Made by a program: the position numbers and the translations under genes. A stretch of DNA of 64,000 bases from a virus. Where the stretch lies: the IMG/VR virus record IMGVR_UViG_3300020196_000016, positions 1-64,000 of that record. The stretch is one strand, 5' to 3'. This document shows positions 21,587-28,945 of the stretch, in pieces; positions within the stretch are counted from its first letter, which is position 1, and each line of letters opens with the position of its first letter. Below the pieces are notes generated by a model. It worked only from the letters and a program-made list of their open reading frames with translations, was not told where the DNA came from and ran no database searches.

Positions 21587-21814
21587 TTATTTACAAACTG
21601 GGAAAACATAAGTTTTTTCATATGATTTGAATGTTTCTATTCTTTCGTTACTTTCAAGAGAATTTATATCTTTGAACCAACGCATTTTAAAAGGATTATC
21701 TTTTGCAGGTTCGTATGCTTCAATATATCCAATATCGCTATCAGATTGTCCCTCTTTAAAAACAATGAGATCACCGACTTGATAATGGCTGTAATCTTTT
21801 GTTGGGATTTTCAT
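21587..21814 (-). CDS. GDL-family small protein
   Basis: 75 residues: Y-Q-V-G-D-L-I-V-F, D-I-G-Y-I-E and F-K-M-R-W, ending Y-V-F-P-V-C-K. Start MKIPTKDYSH lies 2 bp after the upstream stop. Confidence 0.72.
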   Translation of the reverse strand: MKIPTKDYSHYQVGDLIVFKEGQSDSDIGYIEAYEPAKDNPFKMRWFKDINSLESNERIETFKSYEKTYVFPVCK

Positions 21815-21816
21815 AT

Positions 21817-22020
21817 TCAGTCCAGTGTATCAAGTTCAGGAGTTTCAATCTCGTAACGGTTTCCAATATCATCAACAACAAGACACAAATTACCGCATTG
21901 TGAAACATCCTTCACAACACCAAACCTCATCTTGCGAATATAGTGAACTGTCTTTCCAAGTTTCACCTTCTCAAGAATATTCCAAGAAACACGCTTTTCC
22001 ATCATATGGTGACTGATCAT
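21817..22020 (-). CDS. Small protein, possible distant GDL relative
   Basis: 67 residues from ATG at 22,020, preceded by AAAGGAG at 8 bp; a longer frame lacks an SD. K-L-G-K-T-V, R-F-G-V-V-K-D-V and C-L-V-V-D resemble the GDL strands but V-G-D-L is absent. Confidence 0.6.
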   Translation of the reverse strand: MISHHMMEKRVSWNILEKVKLGKTVHYIRKMRFGVVKDVSQCGNLCLVVDDIGNRYEIETPELDTLD

Positions 22021-22053
22021 ACTATTTTCTCCTTTATTGTTGAATGAAACGGC

Positions 22054-22077
22054 AAATGCCCCGAACAAGATCGGGGC
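22054..22077 (-). terminator. Probable hairpin terminator
   Basis: Leftward GCCCCGA, 6-base loop, TCGGGGC, then ATTTGCCGTTT. It follows the 22,303 gene; the T-tract is imperfect. Confidence 0.5.
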
Positions 22078-22099
22078 AAGTGCAAACTAACTTTATTGT

Positions 22100-22303
22100 T
22101 TAGTGAACTGGAATGTTTTTGTGTGTATCCTTGAAAACAAGACAATACATATCAAGATACTTATTCCAGTTTTGTGCATCCTTTACAAGTTGTTCGTTTG
22201 TGGAGTTTTCATCCTCCTGAAGTTTCAAGAAAGTTTGACGCATAAGTGAACATTCAAGACCATTCACAAGATTGATAATACTATTAGCAGTTTGCTTATC
22301 CAT
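22100..22303 (-). CDS. Hypothetical small helical protein
   Basis: 67 residues: S-I-I-N-L-V-N-G-L-E, M-R-Q-T-F-L-K-L-Q-E-D-E. SD AGGAGAT before ATG. Second gene of an operon with 22,780. No family recognised. Confidence 0.6.
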   Translation of the reverse strand: MDKQTANSIINLVNGLECSLMRQTFLKLQEDENSTNEQLVKDAQNWNKYLDMYCLVFKDTHKNIPVH

Positions 22304-22321
22304 ATAGTATCTCCTATCTAA

Positions 22322-22780
22322 TCACTTAGCAAGGTAAATAACATGACCCACAACATACTGATTACCGATGTTGAGATCACAAAGCTGTTCCAAAATCTTA
22401 TTCTTCATCATTTCCATTGCAGCATGGTTATTGGAACGACGAGCATGATGATACAGCTTACCAAGAGAGATAATCGGGTTCTTATCCTTGTTATCCAGTG
22501 TATCAAAATTGTTGATCGTGGCGTTCACATTCTGCTTTGCAGCGAGCTTGACTTCACGATCAGCAATATGCTTATTGGTTTCTTCCATCTGATCCTTTTC
22601 TGCCTTCTTTGACGCAGCAACGGTCGTCAGAGCAGCCATAAAGTAAGACATATTCTCCTTCATAGCCTTCAACGTATCATAATCCATCGCACGCAGATCG
22701 TCCATGGAAACACAAGCAAGAGTTTCAACCGCGTCATTCATCATATTGTTGGTCCCGTTGTTCGTGTTGGTGTTCGTCAT
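22322..22780 (-). CDS. Hypothetical coiled-coil protein
   Basis: 152 residues. The Asn/Thr-rich start is followed by D-D-L-R-A-M-D-Y-D-T-L-K-A-M and a charged coiled coil (K-K-A-E-K-D-Q-M-E-E-T-N-K-H). GGAG lies 8 bp before ATG and a near-consensus promoter 45 bp upstream. Base use is more GC-rich than surrounding GDL genes. Function unknown. Confidence 0.65.
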   Translation of the reverse strand: MTNTNTNNGTNNMMNDAVETLACVSMDDLRAMDYDTLKAMKENMSYFMAALTTVAASKKAEKDQMEETNKHIADREVKLAAKQNVNATINNFDTLDNKDKNPIISLGKLYHHARRSNNHAAMEMMKNKILEQLCDLNIGNQYVVGHVIYLAK

Positions 22781-22824
22781 ATCTTACTCCATTAGTGCTG
22801 GGTGATCTGCCGTGGGTTCGCAGC

Positions 22825-22853
22825 ATTATAGCACGGCAAACGAAAAGACGCAA
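22825..22853 (-). promoter_or_regulatory. Sigma-70 promoter of 22,780 operon
   Basis: Leftward TTGCGT, 17 bp spacer, TATAAT. The ten bases CCGTGCTATAATGC around -10 recur at 24,613, suggesting a copied promoter. Confidence 0.72.
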
Positions 22854-22882
22854 GGATCAAGTGAACGCCGGGATTTAGTTGC

Positions 22883-23362
22883 TTATTTTACAACTGGAAG
22901 GAGTTTCCAACGGAATTTATGAAATGTGGTATTCGAATAGTATTTGTTGAAAAGATAAAAAAGTTCCTTGGTGAAGCTATATTTTTCTACCTGTCCATTA
23001 TCAGACCACATGATTTTAATATAATGATTAGTTTGTTTATCAAACCAAGCACAACGCCTTACACTCTTTCCAATAACAATGCCAACACGCTTTTTATTGC
23101 TATAACGCGTTTCTACACCTTCCTTGCGACCAATAACCATATCACCAATATGGAAATCACCAGCAGTAATAAACTTTGGATCACACAAACCGGGATAGTA
23201 AGTGTATTCCAATCGTTCAACAAGATCGTCAAGTTCATCTACTGAACGACTGATAAGTGTTCCGGCACGAGTTTGTAGATAATAAATCTTATCCTTGTAA
23301 TCAAGAACAATATAAGCCTTGTTCTTCTTGATAAATGTATCACCAAACTTATACTTGCTCAT
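22883..23362 (-). CDS. Double GDL-domain protein
   Basis: 159 residues holding two family modules. First: Y-K-F-G-D-T-F-I to Y-Y-P-G (residues 4-57). Second: F-H-I-G-D-M-V-I, R-V-G-I-V-I-G and Y-I-K-I-M-W, ending L-L-P-V-V-K. The P-V-K of the first became P-G-L-C-D linker, as if two adjacent coupled genes fused. It supports the idea that modules can work as dimers. Confidence 0.72.
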   Translation of the reverse strand: MSKYKFGDTFIKKNKAYIVLDYKDKIYYLQTRAGTLISRSVDELDDLVERLEYTYYPGLCDPKFITAGDFHIGDMVIGRKEGVETRYSNKKRVGIVIGKSVRRCAWFDKQTNHYIKIMWSDNGQVEKYSFTKELFYLFNKYYSNTTFHKFRWKLLPVVK

Positions 23363-23371
23363 AATATTCCT

Positions 23372-23584
23372 TTATTTCACCACCGGGTAATGAATCCAAG
23401 ACTTCCAAACAAGATTACTGGTAATCGTGATAGGATCATAATTATTGATCCTATTTGATCTTACATTTTCTACTCCATCAGACCATTCAACATAAATATT
23501 GTTTTGTATTTGTGTAATTTTTATAATTGTTCCTAAAATATTGCTTTTTGTATCGCGGAACAAATCACCAACTTGATAACTCAT
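23372..23584 (-). CDS. GDL-family small protein
   Basis: 70 residues from MSYQVGD; upstream in-frame codons belong to the neighbour's GGTGGTGAA end. V-G-D-L-F, L-G-T-I-I-K-I, I-Y-V-E-W and end I-H-Y-P-V-V-K. Confidence 0.72.
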   Translation of the reverse strand: MSYQVGDLFRDTKSNILGTIIKITQIQNNIYVEWSDGVENVRSNRINNYDPITITSNLVWKSWIHYPVVK

Positions 23585-23817
23585 TTCACCACCGGAATAT
23601 GTTTCCATCCCCAATATTCAACTTTATCTTTCAATTGTTTTGTACTCATTTGTTTTTTATGTGCATATTTTGCACCATCAAAATACTCAATACAATGTTG
23701 GTATTGTTCGCCTTTACTAAATTGAAAAATTTTTGTAATATAACAAACTGAATCATCCGCCCTTATAAACATATCGCCAACAGAGAAGTATTTTGTTGAT
23801 TTAAATTCTTGGATCAT
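23581..23817 (-). CDS. GDL-family small protein
   Basis: 78 residues: F-S-V-G-D-M-F-I, V-C-Y-I-T-K-I and W-G-W-K-H-I-P-V-V-K. The final codons CCG-GTG-GTG-AAA-TGA contain SD and start for the next gene. Confidence 0.72.
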   Translation of the reverse strand: MIQEFKSTKYFSVGDMFIRADDSVCYITKIFQFSKGEQYQHCIEYFDGAKYAHKKQMSTKQLKDKVEYWGWKHIPVVK

Positions 23818-23823
23818 ATTTTT

Positions 23824-24534
23824 TTACTGAATAATGTTAAGGTGTTTCTTTGCGACAGCCGATGCCTTATTCTTTGCAGCACCGTGAGCAGTAAAGCCAA
23901 TCACATACTTACGATCAGAGCGAGAACAAAGAGCACCATTAACTCCACCGCAGTTAGAGCAGTTAGTCTTTTCATTATATTCAGCAGGACAACGAACAAT
24001 CATATTGCCTGCTGGTGTCTTATCGTTCTTCCAATCGTTTGGCGTATCGTGGGGCATGATCGTGACGACCGGAGCAATATTCAGCGTCAAGTATTCGTCA
24101 GCTTGCGCTGCGTTATTACTTGAAAGGTTGATCGTGAAACCATTATCGTTAGCATACATGATGCCGATATTGTTTTCAAGAATAGTTGGATCCTTGTGGG
24201 TATAAGCAAACCCACGCTTTCCCCTATTAGCATCAACCAACTTCTTCAACATTTCAAGATTAATATTTTCCTTGCTTCCCGGAAGATCGCCAGCAACACC
24301 ATATCGCCAAAGCTGATTAGGCTTGATATTCTTAATCTGCTTCAAGAGAGCAGCAAAAGAAATACCGTTATCGTTCACACGATCCCAATGAATACGAACC
24401 AATCCACCACGAGCATAACAACCACCATTATACAGGTGGCAGGAAGGGGGACAAGTGTTTCGGGAAACAATAACAGCAGGAATGTTTCCAATCTTTTCAT
24501 TCTTGGAACGCGCAGTAAAACCAAACTTAATCAT
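23824..24534 (-). CDS. DUF7227-like protein with Cys clusters
   Basis: 236 residues from ATG at 24,534, preceded by GGAG at 7 bp. The N terminus has C-P-P-S-C-H-L-Y-N-G-G-C-Y-A-R-G-G and the C-terminal half has N-C-S-N-C-G-G-V-N-G-A-L-C, so seven or more Cys could hold zinc or Fe-S. W-R-Y-G-V-A-G-D-L-P-G precedes an alpha/beta core. This arrangement resembles DUF7227 proteins of phages and plasmids, possible radical-SAM relatives. Function unproven. Confidence 0.72.
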   Translation of the reverse strand: MIKFGFTARSKNEKIGNIPAVIVSRNTCPPSCHLYNGGCYARGGLVRIHWDRVNDNGISFAALLKQIKNIKPNQLWRYGVAGDLPGSKENINLEMLKKLVDANRGKRGFAYTHKDPTILENNIGIMYANDNGFTINLSSNNAAQADEYLTLNIAPVVTIMPHDTPNDWKNDKTPAGNMIVRCPAEYNEKTNCSNCGGVNGALCSRSDRKYVIGFTAHGAAKNKASAVAKKHLNIIQ

Positions 24535-24612
24535 AACAAACTCCAATTTTGGATTGTTGATTGGTTGTTTATTTACCAGTTTGTGTTCTGTGATCTACGT
24601 CTGACTTCCCGC

Positions 24613-24641
24613 ATTATAGCACGGAAAGACGAGAAAAGCAA
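24613..24641 (-). promoter_or_regulatory. Sigma-70 promoter of 24,534 gene
   Basis: Leftward TTGCTT, 17 bp spacer, TATAAT, with the same CCGTGC before -10 as at 22,825. Confidence 0.7.
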
Positions 24642-24665
24642 GAGGGAATAAATGGATAACTTGGA

Positions 24666-24872
24666 TTAAGTTTTTACTGGAAAGTATTTCCAACTTCCGT
24701 TTTTTAGATAATTATTGGTCATACAATACGCATCATATGGACCACGAACATATTTGCCTTCTTTATCGGGAAATTCAAGATATAATGTGCCGGGTCGTAT
24801 TTTGACTAAATATAGCATGATAGTAGACATGCTATCTGTATATACAAACAAATCACCAACTTGATATTTCAT
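24666..24872 (-). CDS. GDL-family small protein
   Basis: 68 residues: Y-Q-V-G-D-L-F-V, L-Y-L-V-K-I and W-K-Y-F-P-V-K-T. ATGA overlap upstream. Last gene before the 24,641 promoter. Confidence 0.72.
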   Translation of the reverse strand: MKYQVGDLFVYTDSMSTIMLYLVKIRPGTLYLEFPDKEGKYVRGPYDAYCMTNNYLKNGSWKYFPVKT

Positions 24873-25114
24873 TGTAACACCTGATAATGAACATAACCAT
24901 CTCTTTCAACCATAATTTTAAGAGTTAGATATTCCTTTTGTGAATTAAAAGTTTTACTCAAACCATCTGAATGAGTATAATGATGTTGAAGATCATAAGC
25001 AAAACATTTTAGATGTATTTTATATTCATACCCAATTAATGTTATAATTGCTTGTCCTCCGTTTGATTTATAAACAAGAATATCACCGATACTGAATTTA
25101 ATTGATTGCGCCAT
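24869..25114 (-). CDS. GDL-family small protein
   Basis: 81 residues: F-S-I-G-D-I-L-V, A-I-I-T-L-I-G and end V-H-Y-Q-V-L-Q, a drifted H-Y-P-V-x-K. Starts as TAATG after the upstream stop. Confidence 0.7.
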   Translation of the reverse strand: MAQSIKFSIGDILVYKSNGGQAIITLIGYEYKIHLKCFAYDLQHHYTHSDGLSKTFNSQKEYLTLKIMVERDGYVHYQVLQ

Positions 25115-25254
25115 TATTTCACCAAAGAATAAATGGTATACTTAAAATCATTAATATTTCTCATCGTCTCTCGCTTACACGACTGACCAAATACACCAAA
25201 GACGGCAAGAAAGGTTAGAAACAAAAACCATCCAAATGCTTTACGAACATCCAT
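25114..25254 (-). CDS. Tiny membrane or exported peptide
   Basis: 46 residues. Residues 6-22 are hydrophobic (F-G-W-F-L-F-L-T-F-L-A-V-F-G-V-F-G) then Q-S-C, close to a lipobox, and a polar tail. SD GGTGAAAT precedes ATG. Its own end S-L-V-K-TAATG carries the SD of the next gene, as in GDL members. Confidence 0.6.
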   Translation of the reverse strand: MDVRKAFGWFLFLTFLAVFGVFGQSCKRETMRNINDFKYTIYSLVK

Positions 25255-25259
25255 ATATT

Positions 25260-25451
25260 TCACCCAGAAATGATTTCAGCCCAATGAACAGTTAGATAAT
25301 CTTGTAGTGCTTCTTCATCATCTTTATATACAAAACCAGGACTTACCTTTGCTGCTGTTGCTTTCTGGATTTCAATTGCTTCACGGATTGAAACAATAAT
25401 TTCTTCGAATCCATCTTCATTATCAGCAGGTTGAATATATCGAACTTTCAT
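25260..25451 (-). CDS. Hypothetical small protein
   Basis: 63 residues: I-I-V-S-I-R-E-A-I-E-I-Q-K-A-T-A-A-K helix and Y-L-T-V-H-W-A-E-I-I-S-G end. SD AGGAGAA before ATG. It follows the methyltransferase by 9 bp. No family recognised. Confidence 0.6.
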   Translation of the reverse strand: MKVRYIQPADNEDGFEEIIVSIREAIEIQKATAAKVSPGFVYKDDEEALQDYLTVHWAEIISG

Positions 25452-25460
25452 TATTTTCTC

Positions 25461-26285
25461 CTATGGAATAGAATTAAAAATATGAGCGATAACGTCTGCC
25501 GTCCAACCATTTCCAATCATCTTATAACGATGACAGTCGGCAACGTTGCTGGTATAGTTATCTGGAATAGTTTGGAGTCGTTCACATTCAATTGGAGTTA
25601 GACGACGCTTGAAACCAAGATCAACATAAATACCATCAGTTGGTTGTTTGTAATAACCAGCAATAAGTGTTCCACACTTGTCTTGGGTTCCATCATAAAA
25701 GAAACCACGACCACGCTCTGTATTCATAACCCTATCAATCTTGGCTTGTGAAAGGGCATATTTCCGATCAGCATTTAGTTCAAGAATATCTTTCATCTTG
25801 ATATTTTTATCGTCTGGCTGATTGATGTTTGGAATATTAGTCCAATACAAACGAGGACGATTCTGTGCTGATACAAGTTTACTGTTGATTTCAATAGGTT
25901 GAACACCCAATTCATCAGAAATAATATCTCGCCATTCCCGCTTCATCTTTACATTTTCGAGAAGAAAATAGGTTGGTTTAATTTCTTTCAAGATACGGGC
26001 ATATTCCCAAAACAAACCACTCTTACCATTAAATCCTGTTCCACTTCCAGCAGTTGAAAATGACTGGCAAGGACTTCCACCAATAAGCAAATCAATATTG
26101 GGAAGATTAGAGGAATTAATATCTTTTACATCTCCAAGGTGAATGGTCTTTGGATAGTTATGTTTAGCAACTTTGATTGCGTGTGAATCAATTTCTGCTG
26201 CGTAATAATCGGTGTATTCAATACCAGCACGATTAAGAGCAACTTGACCGCAACTCATACCATCAAAAAGACTTAAAACTTTCAT
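25461..26285 (-). CDS. C5-cytosine DNA methyltransferase
   Basis: 274 residues with the ordered motifs of the family: I (L-F-D-G-M-S-C-G-Q), IV (G-G-S-P-C-Q-S-F-S, catalytic Cys about residue 73), VI (L-L-E-N-V), VIII (Q-N-R-P-R-L-Y-W) and X (G-N-G-W-T-A-D-V-I). The target domain between VIII and IX is short. No restriction partner is adjacent, so an orphan methyltransferase that hides phage DNA from host restriction is likely. Target unknown. Confidence 0.92.
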   Translation of the reverse strand: MKVLSLFDGMSCGQVALNRAGIEYTDYYAAEIDSHAIKVAKHNYPKTIHLGDVKDINSSNLPNIDLLIGGSPCQSFSTAGSGTGFNGKSGLFWEYARILKEIKPTYFLLENVKMKREWRDIISDELGVQPIEINSKLVSAQNRPRLYWTNIPNINQPDDKNIKMKDILELNADRKYALSQAKIDRVMNTERGRGFFYDGTQDKCGTLIAGYYKQPTDGIYVDLGFKRRLTPIECERLQTIPDNYTSNVADCHRYKMIGNGWTADVIAHIFNSIP

Positions 26286-26286
26286 A

Positions 26287-26532
26287 TCACACCTTTGTAA
26301 ATGATTTATTCAGATCACAATAACTTTCATCCCACCTTGAAGGTGTTGCGTTCTTTTGTGAAAGTAAAGTCCATCCAATATGAGTATCACCATATACATC
26401 TTCAAACTCACCATAATGGGTTACAACAAAATAATCACCTTGATCTACATCTTCTTCTAAATCTTCATTCTTTCCAGCAGTAATCCTCATATCATCTTTT
26501 GAACGGAGAATATCACCAACTCGGTATTTCAT
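26287..26532 (-). CDS. GDL-family small protein
   Basis: 81 residues: Y-R-V-G-D-I-L-R, Y-F-V-V-T and G-W-T-L-L, ending N-K-S-F-T-K-V. The start ATG follows TGATG after the upstream P-V-V-K stop. Confidence 0.68.
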   Translation of the reverse strand: MKYRVGDILRSKDDMRITAGKNEDLEEDVDQGDYFVVTHYGEFEDVYGDTHIGWTLLSQKNATPSRWDESYCDLNKSFTKV

Positions 26533-26741
26533 CACTTCACCACAGGATAGTGTTTATAAACATTATAATCAACAAAATATTTTAAATGATATCCAGCGAA
26601 TACTTCTTCTCTGCTTTCTGATGGGATATAGAAAGTGTAATATATATCTTTATCGTCTCTATCTATATCAATAACAATAAAACTCCGGGTTCCTTCTTTG
26701 ACACGGGTATCAATAAACATATCACCAATGTTGTATTCCAT
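26532..26741 (-). CDS. GDL-family small protein
   Basis: 69 residues: Y-N-I-G-D-M-F-I-D, S-F-I-V-I-D-I and Y-K-H-Y-P-V-V-K. The start overlaps the upstream stop as TAATG. Confidence 0.72.
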   Translation of the reverse strand: MEYNIGDMFIDTRVKEGTRSFIVIDIDRDDKDIYYTFYIPSESREEVFAGYHLKYFVDYNVYKHYPVVK

Positions 26742-27088
26742 TAGATACCACTTCTATTCTTGTAATCAACAGCATCAGCAACTTTGACGCAAGAACCTTG
26801 TGTTTTATTGAGGTTTTTATACTTGGTACAGTTCGCAATATTATTAGTCATATTGGAACCCTTATTCTTCAACTTTGTAGCATTAATAAGATATTCTGTA
26901 AGTCGTGGGTCTGAATTAATTTGCAGTTCGCTCGCCGTTTTGTGTCCGTAAATTGGAACACCCGTATATTTTACAGCAGTTTCGCCTTCTTCGCCACATT
27001 CAGCACATTGTGTATATTTACCACGAGCGTTCTTGTCCTTCAACTTTGGATCATATTCAAGACCACAAGTTTCACAACATAGAAACAT
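26741..27088 (-). CDS. Zinc-ribbon protein
   Basis: 115 residues from ATG at 27,088 (GAGG upstream). L-C-C-E-T-C-G-L-E-Y and C-A-E-C-G-E form a four-Cys ribbon in the first 40 residues. The middle is K-L-K-N-K-G-S-N-M-T-N-N and the end has two more Cys. It heads an operon behind the 27,124 promoter. Function unknown. Confidence 0.65.
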   Translation of the reverse strand: MFLCCETCGLEYDPKLKDKNARGKYTQCAECGEEGETAVKYTGVPIYGHKTASELQINSDPRLTEYLINATKLKNKGSNMTNNIANCTKYKNLNKTQGSCVKVADAVDYKNRSGI

Positions 27089-27123
27089 ATAAATACCTCG
27101 TCGGATCTGTGGGGGATCGGGGT

Positions 27124-27152
27124 ATCGTAGCACACTAAACGAAGAAACGCAA
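27124..27152 (-). promoter_or_regulatory. Sigma-70 promoter of 27,088 operon
   Basis: Leftward TTGCGT, 17 bp spacer, TACGAT; GATC lies just downstream. Confidence 0.65.
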
Positions 27153-27169
27153 GCGGAAGTAAATGCGGG

Positions 27170-27388
27170 TTACTTCTTTTTTATATTCTTTGATCTTGGA
27201 AGGTACTTATAATCTTGTTTTAATATCTTGTTATTGAGTTCCCATTTGCTTATTTTTGTTTCTTTGCCTTCCCAAAGAACTTTTATATGCCTTATTAATA
27301 TTCCAACAACAAGACCACTTTTTATCTCTTTTGTATCAACTAATAAATCGCCTATATTGAATATTATTTTTTTAAATACTTGTTTCAT
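27170..27388 (-). CDS. GDL-family small protein
   Basis: 72 residues: F-N-I-G-D-L-L-V-D, L-V-V-G-I-L-I and I-K-V-L-W-E-G, a basic C terminus (Y-L-P-R-S-K-N-I-K-K-K). Last member of the right-hand end of the array. Confidence 0.7.
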   Translation of the reverse strand: MKQVFKKIIFNIGDLLVDTKEIKSGLVVGILIRHIKVLWEGKETKISKWELNNKILKQDYKYLPRSKNIKKK

Positions 27389-27711
27389 TTTCTACCTGTT
27401 TCCCAAATCATTTGGTATTCAAAATTCTCTATCACTTTATCTTTAAGTAGATAAACACGAACATCATATCTGCCTGCTCTTACTGAATCAATACTAAAAC
27501 CTGGAATATCTATTTCTACATCTGTATATCTTGGATCAGTTCCTTTATGTATTGTTCGTTCATTAGAACATAAACCAAGTGATTTATCACTATATCCACA
27601 AACATCTGGATATTTTGATTTTGTTTCAATATCAATAATGATAAGTGAATCAGTTTGTAATGAAATCCAAGCATTATTTACAAGAATTTCTCTTTCTTCT
27701 ATCTTGATCAT
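27385..27711 (-). CDS. Hypothetical protein
   Basis: 108 residues from ATG at 27,711 with GAGGAAAG upstream. Strand-rich: I-K-I-E-E-R-E-I-L-V, D-S-L-I-I-I-D-I-E-T and Y-D-V-R-V-Y-L-L. ATGA overlap with the next gene. No family recognised. Confidence 0.6.
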   Translation of the reverse strand: MIKIEEREILVNNAWISLQTDSLIIIDIETKSKYPDVCGYSDKSLGLCSNERTIHKGTDPRYTDVEIDIPGFSIDSVRAGRYDVRVYLLKDKVIENFEYQMIWETGRK

Positions 27712-27718
27712 TCTTTCC

Positions 27719-27934
27719 TCATTGTTGATTACACATACAAATTTTATGTCCGCAACCATTACAACCCTGCGATTCCTGTTGTTCTAATGTGTTTAATTTT
27801 TGTTCCCAATCAATATATTCCATTATTTCTTTAATAAATTCTTCTTTATTGCCCACTATCGTTTTCAACTTAAATGTTAAACTCTTTTGTCCATAAGAGT
27901 CAAAAACTTTTATCATATATCTATTAGCACTCAC
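27719..27934 (-). CDS. Small protein with Cys-rich tail
   Basis: 71 residues. Start M-S-A-N-R-Y-M-I-K-V-F-D, then a helix, and a C-terminal C-N-G-C-G-H-K-I-C-M-C that could bind zinc. Function unknown. Confidence 0.6.
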   Translation of the reverse strand: MSANRYMIKVFDSYGQKSLTFKLKTIVGNKEEFIKEIMEYIDWEQKLNTLEQQESQGCNGCGHKICMCNQQ

Positions 27935-27941
27935 TTGTTCC

Positions 27942-28235
27942 TCATAATGTTAAAATTCGTGGTCCCCAGTTTGTGATACTATCAAAGTGTTTAGCACTCG
28001 TCAAGATAATACTTTCATAGTGGGAATAGAATATAATATGATCTTCTTTTTCTTCCATCACCCAACTTTGATCTAATAGTTCTCGGAATAGTTTTGCTAC
28101 TTCTTTATAGTTTTGAAATTTAAAACCTATAACGGCATCACCATCTCCACCTTCTTCTATAATAAGAGAATAAATCCAATCAAATAGTTTATGGTTTGTA
28201 TTAAATGTTGTATTCCAAGGGGCAATATCAGTCAT
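27942..28235 (-). CDS. Hypothetical small protein
   Basis: 97 residues, mixed alpha/beta with H-K-L-F-D-W-I-Y-S-L-I and D-H-I-I-F-Y-S-H-Y. Overlaps the upstream gene by ATGA. No family recognised. Confidence 0.6.
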   Translation of the reverse strand: MTDIAPWNTTFNTNHKLFDWIYSLIIEEGGDGDAVIGFKFQNYKEVAKLFRELLDQSWVMEEKEDHIIFYSHYESIILTSAKHFDSITNWGPRILTL

Positions 28236-28462
28236 TTTGGGATATTCGCTTTCACAATATAGTTTTCACAATCTTCTTTTGATGTTGAAGCAAACTCTGG
28301 TGTATATGTTGGAACCTTTTTAAATTCATCATATACAAGTTCCATAAGTTGTTTTAAGTTGCTATATTTATCTGGGTTCTTATAAAATGTATCAAATGCT
28401 GTATTTACAGCAACTTTAACATCTTGAACATAACAAAGTGGTTTTAGTGGAATATCAGTCAT
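28232..28462 (-). CDS. Hypothetical small protein
   Basis: 76 residues, helical: V-A-V-N-T-A-F-D-T-F-Y and L-K-Q-L-M-E-L-V-Y-D-E-F. It opens M-T-D-I like the 28,235 gene. Both ends overlap neighbours by 4 bp. Confidence 0.58.
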   Translation of the reverse strand: MTDIPLKPLCYVQDVKVAVNTAFDTFYKNPDKYSNLKQLMELVYDEFKKVPTYTPEFASTSKEDCENYIVKANIPK

Positions 28463-28704
28463 TTATTCATCCATTCTTCAAGATCAACAATATCATACCA
28501 ATCGCGTTCTTGTCCATTCACAAATAGTTTTTTTCGTGTTTCTTTTGTTTGACCTTTTCTTGGACCCCTTAAAAAGTATTCGTCTATCTCTTCAAATTGG
28601 ATTAGTTCTTCGGCTTCTTTATAAGAAGAATAACAACCAATCCAATCTTCTGTTCCTCTCCCTGGATAATAACCATAACCGGCAATCAATAAAAACTTTT
28701 TCAT
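28459..28704 (-). CDS. Conserved small phage protein
   Basis: 81 residues: A-G-Y-G-Y-Y-P-G-R-G-T-E-D-W-I-G-C-Y-S-S-Y-K-E-A-E-E reads as a known type of small phage protein. The D-W-Y-D-I-V-D-L-E-E-W end looks like a surface helix. Function unknown. Confidence 0.65.
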   Translation of the reverse strand: MKKFLLIAGYGYYPGRGTEDWIGCYSSYKEAEELIQFEEIDEYFLRGPRKGQTKETRKKLFVNGQERDWYDIVDLEEWMNK

Positions 28705-28943
28705 TATGTTTTCTCCAAAAGTTCAATTCTATTTTTAAGATTTTTTATTACTTTCTTTGTAAAACTTATTTCATTTACCATTTTTTCTAATTTTGTTTCT
28801 TGTTGTGCTAATGCTTTTATTGAATCTTCTAAACAAATATTTAATTGAGTTTCAGACCACTTTTCTAACTCTTTGGCTGTTATTTTTTCTGTTAGAAACT
28901 TATTATGAAGTTCTTGTATAAATTCATCGCTAAAAGAAGGCAT
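28704..28943 (-). CDS. Small coiled-coil protein
   Basis: 79 residues; the last 50 form a coiled coil (A-Q-Q-E-T-K-L-E-K-M-V-N-E and V-I-K-N-L-K-N-R-I-E-L). Start overlaps are tight on both sides. Confidence 0.6.
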   Translation of the reverse strand: MPSFSDEFIQELHNKFLTEKITAKELEKWSETQLNICLEDSIKALAQQETKLEKMVNEISFTKKVIKNLKNRIELLEKT

Positions 28944-28945
28944 AG

